Shown here one piece after another: positions 1 through 9,110 of a DNA stretch of 28,040 bases; the stretch's first letter is position 1; each line of letters begins with the position of its first letter. Position numbers and translations under genes: made by a program. The notes under the pieces were generated by a model. It had not been told where the DNA came from. It ran no database searches and worked only from the letters and a program-made list of their open reading frames with translations. Where the stretch lies: positions 1 through 28,040 of the forward strand of contig JAQIWT010000215.1 in the NCBI GenBank assembly GCA_034696485.1. Reading direction: 5' to 3'. The stretch is from Isohypsibius dastychi. Taxonomy: Eukaryota > Tardigrada > Eutardigrada > Parachela > Isohypsibiidae.

Positions 1-180
1 ACCAATCAGGCGGAAATGCTGTAAGATCGATGGAGCAGTTTTCGTTTACAAGGTGAAATATTTGCTCTCGAGAAACTGGAGGACTCTTTGCATAATGATC
101 ATGCTTTTGTTGTTGCAGAAGCAGCCAACGATTATTTCACGAGACACTGCTCACAAAAAAAGAAAACGAGACAACCTGAG
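1..180. other. Possible end of a gene, strand unresolved
   Basis: On the plus strand there is a good intron at 53-117 (donor ACAAG|gtgaaa, acceptor ttgttgttgcag), so 1-52 and 118 onward could be the last exons of a gene entering from the left. Two plus-strand frames stay open across that junction: one stops near 178, the other at 298. On the minus strand the same DNA gives an open stretch that could be the last exon of the gene beginning at 574-936; an acceptor near 83 is phase-compatible and leads to a stop at position 6. None of the short peptides matches a family I recognise. At most one reading is likely to be right. Confidence 0.25.
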
Positions 181-573
181 AGGGTGCGGCCCACGCGGCA
201 TTTCTGAGATCAGTTTTTCTCCAGCCGAATTTCCATTTCAATGCTTAATTGAAAATGACGTTCGAAGTCAACTTGGAGAAAAACAAATTAAAAAATGATA
301 AGGGCAAGCCGAAAGGCACATTTGCCATTTACTCCACCACAAGTATGCAGATTTCCTCAGCATCTTACGGTTCGTAAAAATTAGGGCCAAACAGCGAACC
401 TGCTCTATGGACGTAACAATCGCAATCAGTGAAAATTGAACGCACAAACACGAATCAATATGTTCAAATTTCACCTCGGAAGCTATCTCAAAAAATAATT
501 ACTACCTGCGCTCAGCCAGCTGTATTTATTGAGCCATATTTAAGCACATTCCTTAGAAAACACCTTTTCTCAC

Positions 574-911
574 CTGTTGTGTCCATTTGAATTTTCCGGT
601 CCGGCAAAAACGTCATCCAGGTCGTTGGAATTGTTCGGTGATCCTGATATGACCAAACCCGGAAAAACTCCCGGACGAGGTGGGCTGCATTCCATAGCTG
701 GTTTGCGTTCGCTATTCAGCGATAAACAAAAAAGCGACATCCGTCGGGTGCCGGGAGTAACCGGCGGTGTCAGCGATGACCTTTTAACGTCGACAATTTC
801 GGTAACGGGAGAGCTTGATCTTCTCCAGAATGCTGTTGATGGACTGAGAGATCGACGCCGGTACATTCCACCAGAGCTGCCACTTACACTCGGCACTCGA
901 AGGGTCGACAT
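574..911 (-). CDS. Probable first coding exon of an unrecognised Ser/Pro-rich protein (partial)
   Basis: A minus-strand exon is bounded by a pyrimidine-rich acceptor (ttaatttattcag, exon from 936) and a strong donor (ACAACAG|gtgagaa, exon end 574). It is open throughout and has an ATG at 911, giving 112 codons plus two bases. The peptide is basic and rich in Ser/Pro/Thr, with repeated proline-directed motifs such as RRRSLSPS, RRSSSPV and LTPPVTPGTRRMS, then an acidic end (NDLDDVFAGPEN). This composition suggests a disordered, phosphorylated regulatory protein, but I recognise no family. A minus-strand donor at 1107 (CAGCCAG|gtaacg) may mark a 5' untranslated exon. The rest would lie to the left, perhaps near positions 6-82. 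The plus strand is also open here (577-993) but lacks matching splice signals. Confidence 0.4.
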
Positions 912-936
912 TCTTCCCAGAATTCGCAGAAGAGCC

Positions 937-2616
937 CTGAATAAATTAATGAGCGTGAAACACGACAAATTGGAGCACGAACGCACAAATTAAGGGAGGG
1001 AGCGTGGTGAATTTTACGAGCAAATTTACCAGTCAGTGGAAAAATTGGCCATTCGAGTAGATAAAAAAAACTGCAAATAAAACATCAAAGCAAAACAAAT
1101 CGTTACCTGGCTGAGATTACGGGTTATCGGATTTTTTGCGTGAGATGATTTTTCATCCGGGGAACGGGTGATCACGAGATATTTGGCAATACACTAACGC
1201 AGATGATGAGCTCCGATTCGGATAAAAAGGCAAAAATAGAAAACGTCTATGCTCTGGAGGAAATCCCACAAGTCATATTCTCGAAAAGCATCCTGGCGCG
1301 CTTTGTTGGCGCACGCCGCTAGAAAATGTGGGAAAATGAATAGTGTATCATAGCCGGGCCGGAAAAGAATGAAAGAACCTTGAAGGAAAGCCAGCCGACC
1401 AAAGATTTATGGATTATACTTAGAAAGGTTTGATCAATTATCATGCTCTGGTCGATCTCGCTTACCGCCACAGTGGGGCCAGGAAGGGAAATGGGAAAGA
1501 AAGACCATGACACCCATCCATCCATATCAGGCAAAATACAATTCATATTATAAAAACGCTCTTCCTGTTGCCAGAGCTCGTCACGGGATCAGGGTGTCAA
1601 AAATACGATTATTATATGCTTGTATACGGGGAAAAGAAGAGAATGGTCTACAAGCCAATCTTTTATGGCCATGAGCAATGCAAGCTGTGATTGTAAGGCA
1701 TTCTCTCTCTTCCAGGTTGATTAAATTTCGGCTAGTTGGAAAATGGCTCCCCTGTTTGTCCGCAAACTAAACAGCTTTCTTCCGCTCTGACAATCGCTGA
1801 CGTCTTCCCCCACTGTTGAGAATAATTAAGTCAGAAAGCTGAAATTGCCCGTGGAAATTGCAGTTCTAATCAAGTAATAAAAAATCAATGCAAGAGTCTC
1901 AAGTTTAGTAAGACGAAGACACCCATGGTCTAGAAAAAAATCGTTAGTTATAGAGAACCTGAAATACAAATTCACAATGCGAATGCGATTTTTTTCGGTA
2001 GAACCAGATTTTTCGCGCTCTAATTTTTGAAATTCCCATCCCAGTTCTTGGTCAAGTTTCCCACATTTGTCACAAAAGACATACGTCAAAGACGATCGAG
2101 ACTCGTGGACTGAAAAGTGCCCGGCACTAAAACTGAAAAAAGCCGAAATCTGGCAGTTTAAATCAGATCGTCAAGATTAATGAGCAAACGTTCGGAATAT
2201 AGTTGGTGGGGCTAAAGAAAGCGGAAAGCCCAAGAAATCCACACAGAATTGTGATTTCAAATTTCGCTCAGACAAAAGAAACGAAAAGATTAAGCAGCGC
2301 TAACTACGAGGCTTACCGACACAGGCTAGGGTACAGGCTAGCGGTATCGGGAAGCGGTATCGGGAAGCGGTATCGGTAAGCGGTAGCGCCCCCACGAGAG
2401 ATAGAGATCCGTAACACAAGTTAGCCAGCGCGATCAAATCTACTCTACATACGAAATTTTGTTGTGTATATTTTGTACGGAAATTCCTTTCTTTAGCGGA
2501 GTTTCGAAGAAAAACTATCTCAGTTTTCATGAGCAAGAACTCACCGTTATCTGCAAACGTGTTCATCAATTTGTTCCATCACCGCTGAGGAAGTTTTCTG
2601 CTTTTCCTTTTCTCAG
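937..2616. other. Non-coding stretch between the first exon region and CCDC47
   Basis: No coding exon could be supported. The open frames here are short, low in protein-like character and lack paired splice sites. The stretch probably holds the promoter of the minus-strand gene at 574-936, its likely untranslated exon around 1107-1192, and the promoter and 5' untranslated region of CCDC47. A small tandem repeat lies at 2321-2388. Nothing else stood out. Confidence 0.5.
2340..2388. repeat. 13-bp tandem repeat, about 3.8 copies
   Basis: The unit AGCGGTATCGGGA occurs at 2340-2352 and 2353-2365, with one change at 2366-2378 (GGTA ending), followed by a partial fourth copy to 2388. Just before it, ACAGGCTAG occurs twice (2321-2329 and 2333-2341). 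The array lies about 230 bp upstream of the CCDC47 start codon and looks like a slippage-generated minisatellite. Confidence 0.85.
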
Positions 2617-2617
2617 G

Positions 2618-4902
2618 ATGTTTCTGCGACCGGTTCTCCTCTTTTCGATTTTGATCTTGCTCTGTGGAAAAGGCTCATTCTCCAGTCGGGATCCCGAAGC
2701 TGATGATTTTTCAGAATTCGATGACGAGGAAGAATTTGTCAGGGAACCTTCGGAGAAATCATCTGTTGTGAAGGAGCGTGAAAAGCCCGATGATGTCTCA
2801 TCGAAGAATCTTCCAAACGATCAGGTCGACCAGGCATCCGATGATTCTTTCGTGGAAGTGGACGATGAAATCGAGGAAGATGATGAAGAAACTGTGGAGG
2901 TAAGAAGCTGTTTTTGGAATGGAGATGATTTATTTGACACGAAATCTGGTTAAACCGTAGAAAAGCGCACTCTTCCAGCGCATTGAACCTGACTGACTCT
3001 TCTTTTTCAGGCAGAAGCAGATCAAGATCAGTATGACCCCCTGGAATTCGAAGGATTTGAGGATGCGAAAACACAATCCGGTATTGCTGCTGTTATAACT
3101 ATGTTTCAAAGATATTACAAATACAGAATTTTTAAATAATTTTTTGGTGCGATTTTAGGTCGATCGTCCGGAGCCCCACCGGAACTGAAAATCGCTGAAG
3201 TAAGAGACTTCATCATCGAACGCTTTTAGAATGCAGTGAAATTTTTTCAGTCTTTTAAATTAGTTGCAAAGTTTGCATAGTCGACTGCAGTGCGCATTTT
3301 GCAACTATTTTAAAGGACCAAATGTTCTCTGTACAATTTGTAATTGGCTACCAGGTAGCTCCATGTTTTAGTTCGGAATAATTGTTTTGCGGTAGAAATT
3401 ATGCCTTGATCGTAACTTGACATTTTAGATCCCGATGATGTTGGGGAGAAACTGGCAGCATTACTACGTTGAATATCTTCTTGTTCTGGGACTTGGAATA
3501 TATTTAATCTGGTATGCTTCGGGGAAGTCTGCGAATTCCAAATTGGCCAACGCATGGTTAGATTGTCATTCGGATCTATTGCAAGCTCATTTCGCATTAG
3601 TTGGTATGTACGGTATTTTTACTTCTTTTCTGTGAAGAGCTCCAAATCAAAGTGATTTTATTTCCAGGTGACGATGGTACATCAAAAGAACTTCCGGGGT
3701 CGGAAAATTCAGAGTCGCCTGAAGAGTCGGATGGCGTCAAATTTATTAAGGAAGCCGATCATGTTTATACTTTGTGGTGCAGTGGAAGATCTAATGTGGA
3801 AGGAATGGTCGTAACCCTGAGGCTGAAGAAGCGACAGGATGTCATCAATTCCGTCATGCGTCTGTTCCGCCCAACTTCCGATCAAATTATCATTCGGATA
3901 TACGTAGAAAAAGAAGACATGGATAGCTTTGTTCTCTGCGTGGGAAAGAAGAGCTCGACGAATAAGTTGCAGAAGGAAATGTCGGAGATTTCTTTACTTT
4001 GTCCGGATCGGAAAGGCGGAGAACGTTTTGGACTTCCGTCGTCAATGAGCGTCTATTCCGAAATCGGCGAGTCGGTTCCAGCACTTTTTGACTCGAAGGT
4101 AATTAATTTGTTTTAAGGATACATATATTTTTTGTGGAAATCTCGATTATTTCTAGGTTATCGCCCTTCTTTCGAAATACGAACAGGAGATCGAATATCT
4201 TTTCTTCTCTGATCAATATGTTCCCAAAGCCGACGAAAATGCGACGCAGCCAGTAAAACGTCCTGATCCCCAGAGAATTCTACAGTTCTGTTTCAGTTGT
4301 AAGTGCTTTTGAATAAATTAACATCGCAGTGGGATTTCTTCGTTCTCCTGAATATTTTAAGACGTTTTGATGATAGACGACTTGCGTGTTCGTTATGAGA
4401 CTGCTAGTCATTATTTATTTGTTTATAGTACCGAAGGACAGTCGGTCTCCGGAAGATATGATGAACCACGTTTATCCCCTTTGCGGAATGGCCTTATATT
4501 TTATTGACAAGGTCCATCGATTCCGTCTGACTCGTGAAGTAAGTAATTACATGATCGATCTGAGTATTTGTTTTAGTAATTGTATTTCTCCCGTGTAGGC
4601 GAAAGTTAAAGCGGAGAAGAACCGCCAGAAAGTTCAGGAAGATTTTCTGAAAAGTACTCATGCTCAACGCCAAGAAGCTGCACAGCTGAGACGGGAGGAA
4701 AAGCGACGAGTTGAGAAGGAAAAGATTCTCAGCGAAGAAGATCCTGACAAACAACGGAAGTGGGAGGTTCGATTCTGCTTTTTAGGAGGACATTTCCTTT
4801 CCGGTGCAGTTTTGAATGTTTTGTTTCCAGGAACGGGATTACAGACGGGAGCTCAAGAAGCGTGGGCCGAAAGTAAAGGCTCTGAAGATCAAATCGATGT
4901 GA
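2618..4902 (+). CDS. CCDC47: PAT complex subunit CCDC47 (calumin)
   Basis: CCDC47 is an ER membrane protein. In vertebrates it forms the PAT complex with Asterix, which assists insertion of multipass membrane proteins at the translocon, and it also affects ER calcium. Nine exons join in phase: 2618-2899, 3011-3080, 3159-3199, 3429-3603, 3668-4098, 4157-4298, 4429-4538, 4599-4766 and 4831-4902, giving about 496 residues against 483 in human. In order: a signal peptide ([17 protein letters not shown]); a very acidic luminal segment (about 25-115); a transmembrane helix after the conserved WQHYYVEYL; the cytosolic domain with [14 protein letters not shown] and FALVGDDGT; and a basic coiled-coil tail ([18 protein letters not shown]) ending in Lys-rich sequence. 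These blocks match the family closely. The start is the first in-frame ATG and sits one base after an acceptor-like tract. Confidence 0.95.
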
Positions 4903-5057
4903 TCGCTCCGTGGAGTTCATCACATTTTTTTATTCCGACTTCGCAAAGTTGTCACTGTTTTCTGACCAGTTGATGTTATTGTTTTGATTCTGTCGTTCAT
5001 GTTTTCTTGTAGATTAATATAAATTGCACTCTTACAAATTCCGAAAGTCATATTTCG

Positions 5058-5063
5058 TTTATT
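5058..5063 (-). terminator. Polyadenylation signal of the p160 gene
   Basis: TTTATT on the plus strand is AATAAA on the minus strand, about 630 bases past the p160 stop codon at 5691. No other AATAAA was noticed between the two stop codons (4902 and 5691). CCDC47 and the p160 gene therefore end tail to tail, and their 3' untranslated regions may come close or overlap. No canonical AATAAA was seen for CCDC47. Confidence 0.5.
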
Positions 5064-5690
5064 CACCAGAAGGCGACGAATCATGAGTATCGATCATCTT
5101 GTGGCGAACCAAGCAGTATGAAGAGGGAAAAAATCGGCAGCAGCAGGAAAAAACAGAAGGTTCAACAAGTGTTCGTTTCTGCAACCGTAGACAATCTGCA
5201 TAAAATCGACGAAACTCATAACTGTGCAACACCGAATAATCTTTTTCCAAGGTAGTGTTACGTTCTTATCAAGCAAATCTCTGTCTGCACCGAGGCGTCC
5301 AGGAAAGTCTCACGGCGTAACTGAGGGGCGAAGCAACATAAAACTAGCAATCATACAAAGAGCCGCACTAGAGGAGATAAATTAAAAAGGTAAAAAATTC
5401 TCTGTTTTCCAACAATATAGCGTAAAACTTTCAATCTCGGATATGTCGGTAGCACCCATAAGGCCTCTAAAAGAATAACTTAACAAGAACATCCGCTCAG
5501 TCCAGCGCGTCATCCCCGATAAATTGCAAGTCGATTCCGTCGATGTGTGATCCAAGCTGAGCAATATTTTTCTTCCTTTCCTCAGAAGAAACTCGTTCCA
5601 ACCGAACGCGAGTAATATTCTTCGGTGACAGGAAAAAGGAGGGAAGAGGACGGTAAAAGGAACTCATTTCCATTCAGGGGGGCTTTCATG

Positions 5691-8600
5691 CTACGTGGCG
5701 CTATCACTCAACAACTGCTGCAACAAGCTGCTACTTTTCTGCCGGTCAAGAGTCGGCATATGATGGCCAGGACTGCTGCCAGGATGACTCATCTGAGATA
5801 AATCTCCACAAGAGGCCGACGAGGGAAATTGTTGCTGTTGTTGATTGGGATGTTGAAGATGACTCTGCTGTTGCATTTGCTGCATTGAGCCTTGTTCGCT
5901 GAATGATCGCATGTACTGTGCTTCACTCGCATGTTGTTGGGACGGTTGAGTATTACTATAACCCATTCCGCTGACGGGACCACCGCCGCCACCTCCACTG
6001 CTCGGCTGATCAAGTCCAAACATGGAATTAAACTCAAAATTATCGTCCATCGTCGAATTTGCAATCCTGTTATTTCCGCCGTTGTTAACCCCCGGCGCGG
6101 ATGGCATTGACATGTTAGGACGTTCTTGATTTGAAGTATCCCAACGAAACTGCTGTTGCTGATTATTCATGTTTGGAGGTGCACTGGAAACATTCCCGTT
6201 CATCTGATAACTTGCAAAACTAGCATCTCCTACAAAATAACAAAAATTATTATAAATGACGTCACAATGACATACACAAAAACTATAAATATTTGAATAT
6301 GACTTACATAAAAATAATATTTCAGCACACATGATAATTAAAAATATGAACATATAAATAAAAATCCATAAATATAAGAATAAATATAGAGAAAAACAAA
6401 AAATCCAAAGATTAATGAAATCAAATGTAAAAAGAGCAGCTATCTTTTACCTTGTCTCAGCTCATCAGGAACAAAGCCAGATCGCATCATCGGGACATTC
6501 TGGCCCGGATTCGTCATGCGCTGCTGTATTCCGGCAGCGTTGTTTCTCGCATAAAAATTCCCACCATTCACAAACTGGTCTGGCTGTTGTTGCTGTATCA
6601 TATTTTGTTGGGAAAACTGTCCAGCTTGAGGACCGTTATTTCCGGGAAATCTGACTTGCATACCCGGCTGATTAGGGTTCCCCTGCATCATCTGAGAAGG
6701 ATGCGGGGAAAAGGGTTGTCCGTTCTGATTGATGAACTGTTGAGAGGAATACGGAGGCGGATTCGGCTGACCAGGCATATTCATCGGATTGCCACCAGCT
6801 ATCATGCCTTGTGGAAGATTTCCCATTTGTCCCATCTGTTGACCTTGTTGACCCTGCTGCATTGGCCACATTCCTGGCCTCATCGGCATTCTTCCAGATT
6901 GAGAGATGGTGTGACGCGGTGGACTGAGGGGCTGCTGGCCATTAACACCGGGGAAACGCATCTGTCCTTGCGGTGGTGGGGAATAAGGCATCGGTTGCTG
7001 GTTTGAAAACTGCGGATTGTTCTGAAATTCCAACAAAAATCAGATTCAGTTTCAATGTAAAAATATTGAAAATACGAAAATATAATATATAAAAGTATAA
7101 ACAACATTAAAACTTAGTGAAACATTCTACCTGTTGAACGGGCTGGAAATTGCTCATGGGAAAACTAGGATTCGCTGGAATGGATACAGATCGCTGAAGA
7201 GCCCCATTCGGAGGGGCATTCCCCATCGGTATTCCTGGGGCCTGACCGCCCATTTGCTGTTGACGAAGCGCTTGTCTAGTCCATGACTGCATCCGTAAAT
7301 GCTGCCTCACATTGGCCGGTGGTACCGGTGATCTGCTGTTTCTGAAATCGCCGGCAATTCCAGATCTGGACGGAGGGCTGACTTGGTTCGGTAACATATG
7401 TCCAGCTGGCCTCTGTTGTTGGCCCATCATTATGGCGTCAGGACCTCCAAGCGGAAACCCGTGCATTCCTGGCCGCATCTGATAAATACTGTTCTGCCCA
7501 AGCTGAGAATATCTCGCACCCTGAAATTTTGATATTAGAATCATCGGTTGCGGATATAAACACAAAATTACCATCGCCGAATTCTGGTCTCGGAAAGGTA
7601 AGGAATCCTGAGGCATATCCAGTCCATTTGGTAAATCCTCAAGTAGATTCTTCCGTATGGAATCGATCGCCTGTTTATCGTTGGATGTCTGGAAAGGAAT
7701 GGTGTGACCGATAGTATCGAGTTCCCGGAGATCCTCGACGAGTTCCAGGAGTGACTGGTCGAATTCTCCGAATGGAGTAAAAAAATTCTGCTCCATCATA
7801 TCCGGATGCTGGGAACCTTCGTTCCCGAACATCGAGCGTGGTTGATTACGAGTCCCAACTGGTGGCATCATTCGAATGCCCAGATCCTTAGGAAGTTTGC
7901 TCTGCGGAAGATCCCCTGGATGGGGAACCGGAAGTCCAGCGGGTGGTATTTCCGGCTGCTGCCTGGCCGTATTCTGCAACAACGCTGCCAGCATTTTATT
8001 CTTCTCAGCCAGCTTTGGTGCGTTCCCCGGCTCAGCTCCGTCCATATCTTCAGCTTTTCGCTTCAATGTGGCAGGATTTGAAAAATCACCGATGTTTTGA
8101 ATATAAGAACCCAAGGCCGACGAGTCCTGATGTGGAAAGGTAGAAAAACAATTCGTCGGCGAGCCATTCTGGAGGGAGGAAGAATCCCCGAGTTTAAGGC
8201 GTTTATTCCCGTCATCTGGAAAATACAAAAACATGTAAACAAGCAGTTCACGTGAGAATGAGGTAATAGAGGTCAACAAAATCAGCGAGAAGATAACAAG
8301 ACAATTACCATGAGGTTTGTTCAATATCTGCTTGAGTAACGCATGATGACCACCGTCAGATATATCTCCATCCGGTTCTTCCTTGAGGAGTTCTTTGAGA
8401 ATATTATTCGTTGCTTCGCTATTTCCATCACCGGGATGCAAAGAATTATTTCCATCAAAATGTGTCCAGTTGTCCAGCGCGTTACCAGAGCTCTCCGAAC
8501 GACGGGAAGATTGTGATATGGAATGAGTCATTTCACCAGAGCCCCACAGAAATTCCGAACTGGACACGGGCATATCTTGAGATACCGCAGAATTGAGATC

Positions 8601-8779
8601 CTGAGAGGGAAGAGGAGATGACAAAGGGACCGAGGGCTTGGAGGCATCGGAAGACAGTTCCCTGAAAAACAAATAATAAATAAAGCTATGAATTAAAACA
8701 AACGAGTACAACAGCGATACCAAGACGGTTTCCAAAAAAAATCAGAAGCTGGCAAATCTCGAAAAGTCATTGATTTCAT
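5691..8779 (-). CDS. p160/SRC-family nuclear receptor coactivator (Taiman/NCOA-like) lacking bHLH-PAS
   Basis: p160 coactivators bind ligand-bound nuclear receptors through LXXLL helices and recruit CBP/p300; insect Taiman serves the ecdysone and juvenile hormone responses. Six exons join in phase: 8779-8721, 8661-8309, 8215-7572, 7520-7131, 7021-6451 and 6229-5691, about 851 residues. Receptor-box-like helices occur in order: ILKELLKEE, ALLKQILN, then KNKMLAALLQ near residues 100-230. A helical stretch around SLLELVEDLRELDTI resembles the CBP-binding AD1 region. A long Q/P/G/M/N-rich part follows, and the extreme C-terminus is SSSLLQQLLSDSAT. SRC-1a also ends in an LLQQLL box. The first exon starts at ATG 8779 with an in-frame stop just upstream. 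Family members are usually 1400-2000 residues with N-terminal bHLH and PAS domains, and none was found here. A longer isoform using distant exons remains possible. Confidence 0.75.
6257..6264. promoter_or_regulatory. CRE-like palindrome in the last p160 intron
   Basis: TGACGTCA, the full CREB/ATF consensus, lies in the last intron of the p160 gene, about 30 bp upstream of its final exon in transcription order. A second copy is at 10234-10241 in the long upstream non-coding region. A single 8-bp match can occur by chance, so function is not implied. Confidence 0.2.
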
Positions 8780-9002
8780 TTCTTTCGTTCAACGCGCGCA
8801 ACACATCCTAATCATCGAACGATTCCATGAAACTAAAACGCTCCCCCTTCCTCCGCCTGCCTAATAATACGGAAGCATTTAGCGAAACAACAGGAATCGA
8901 GCAAGGAGGGAAAAAAGGGATCGATGCATTTTCAATATTACATCTGATTTATCGTTCTATAAATAAGCCCACTACGGCGTAATTCTCAGGTAGACAATTA
9001 AC

Positions 9003-9110
9003 CTGTGCTAGCAGGGAATGCCTGATGGTGATGACGTCTATCAAGCGAGTCAAAGCACAAATCATAGGCAAAGATGTTCGCAACCATGAACCAAACGGAA
9101 TGCAGAGCTG
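9003..9110 (-). other. Candidate 5' exon of the p160 transcript
   Basis: On the minus strand this block has a good acceptor (tttcactttcag) at its right edge and a donor (AGCACAG|gttaatt) at its left edge. It does not join the p160 reading frame: in the frame needed for the exon at 8661 it contains a TAG. If real, it is most likely an untranslated leader exon spliced towards the first coding exon, which begins by 8779. No known protein motif is visible in any frame. Confidence 0.3.

Noticed and set aside
6230-6353. N-terminal extension MFIFLIIMCAEILF before the last p160 exon
   Set aside because: It is intron sequence before a good acceptor (ttattttgtag); joining at 6229 restores the frame with the preceding exon.
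7107-7130. Extension of the p160 exon past 7131
   Set aside because: A clear donor (CAACAG|gtagaa) ends the exon, and the next exon joins in phase; the extra residues are intron read-through.
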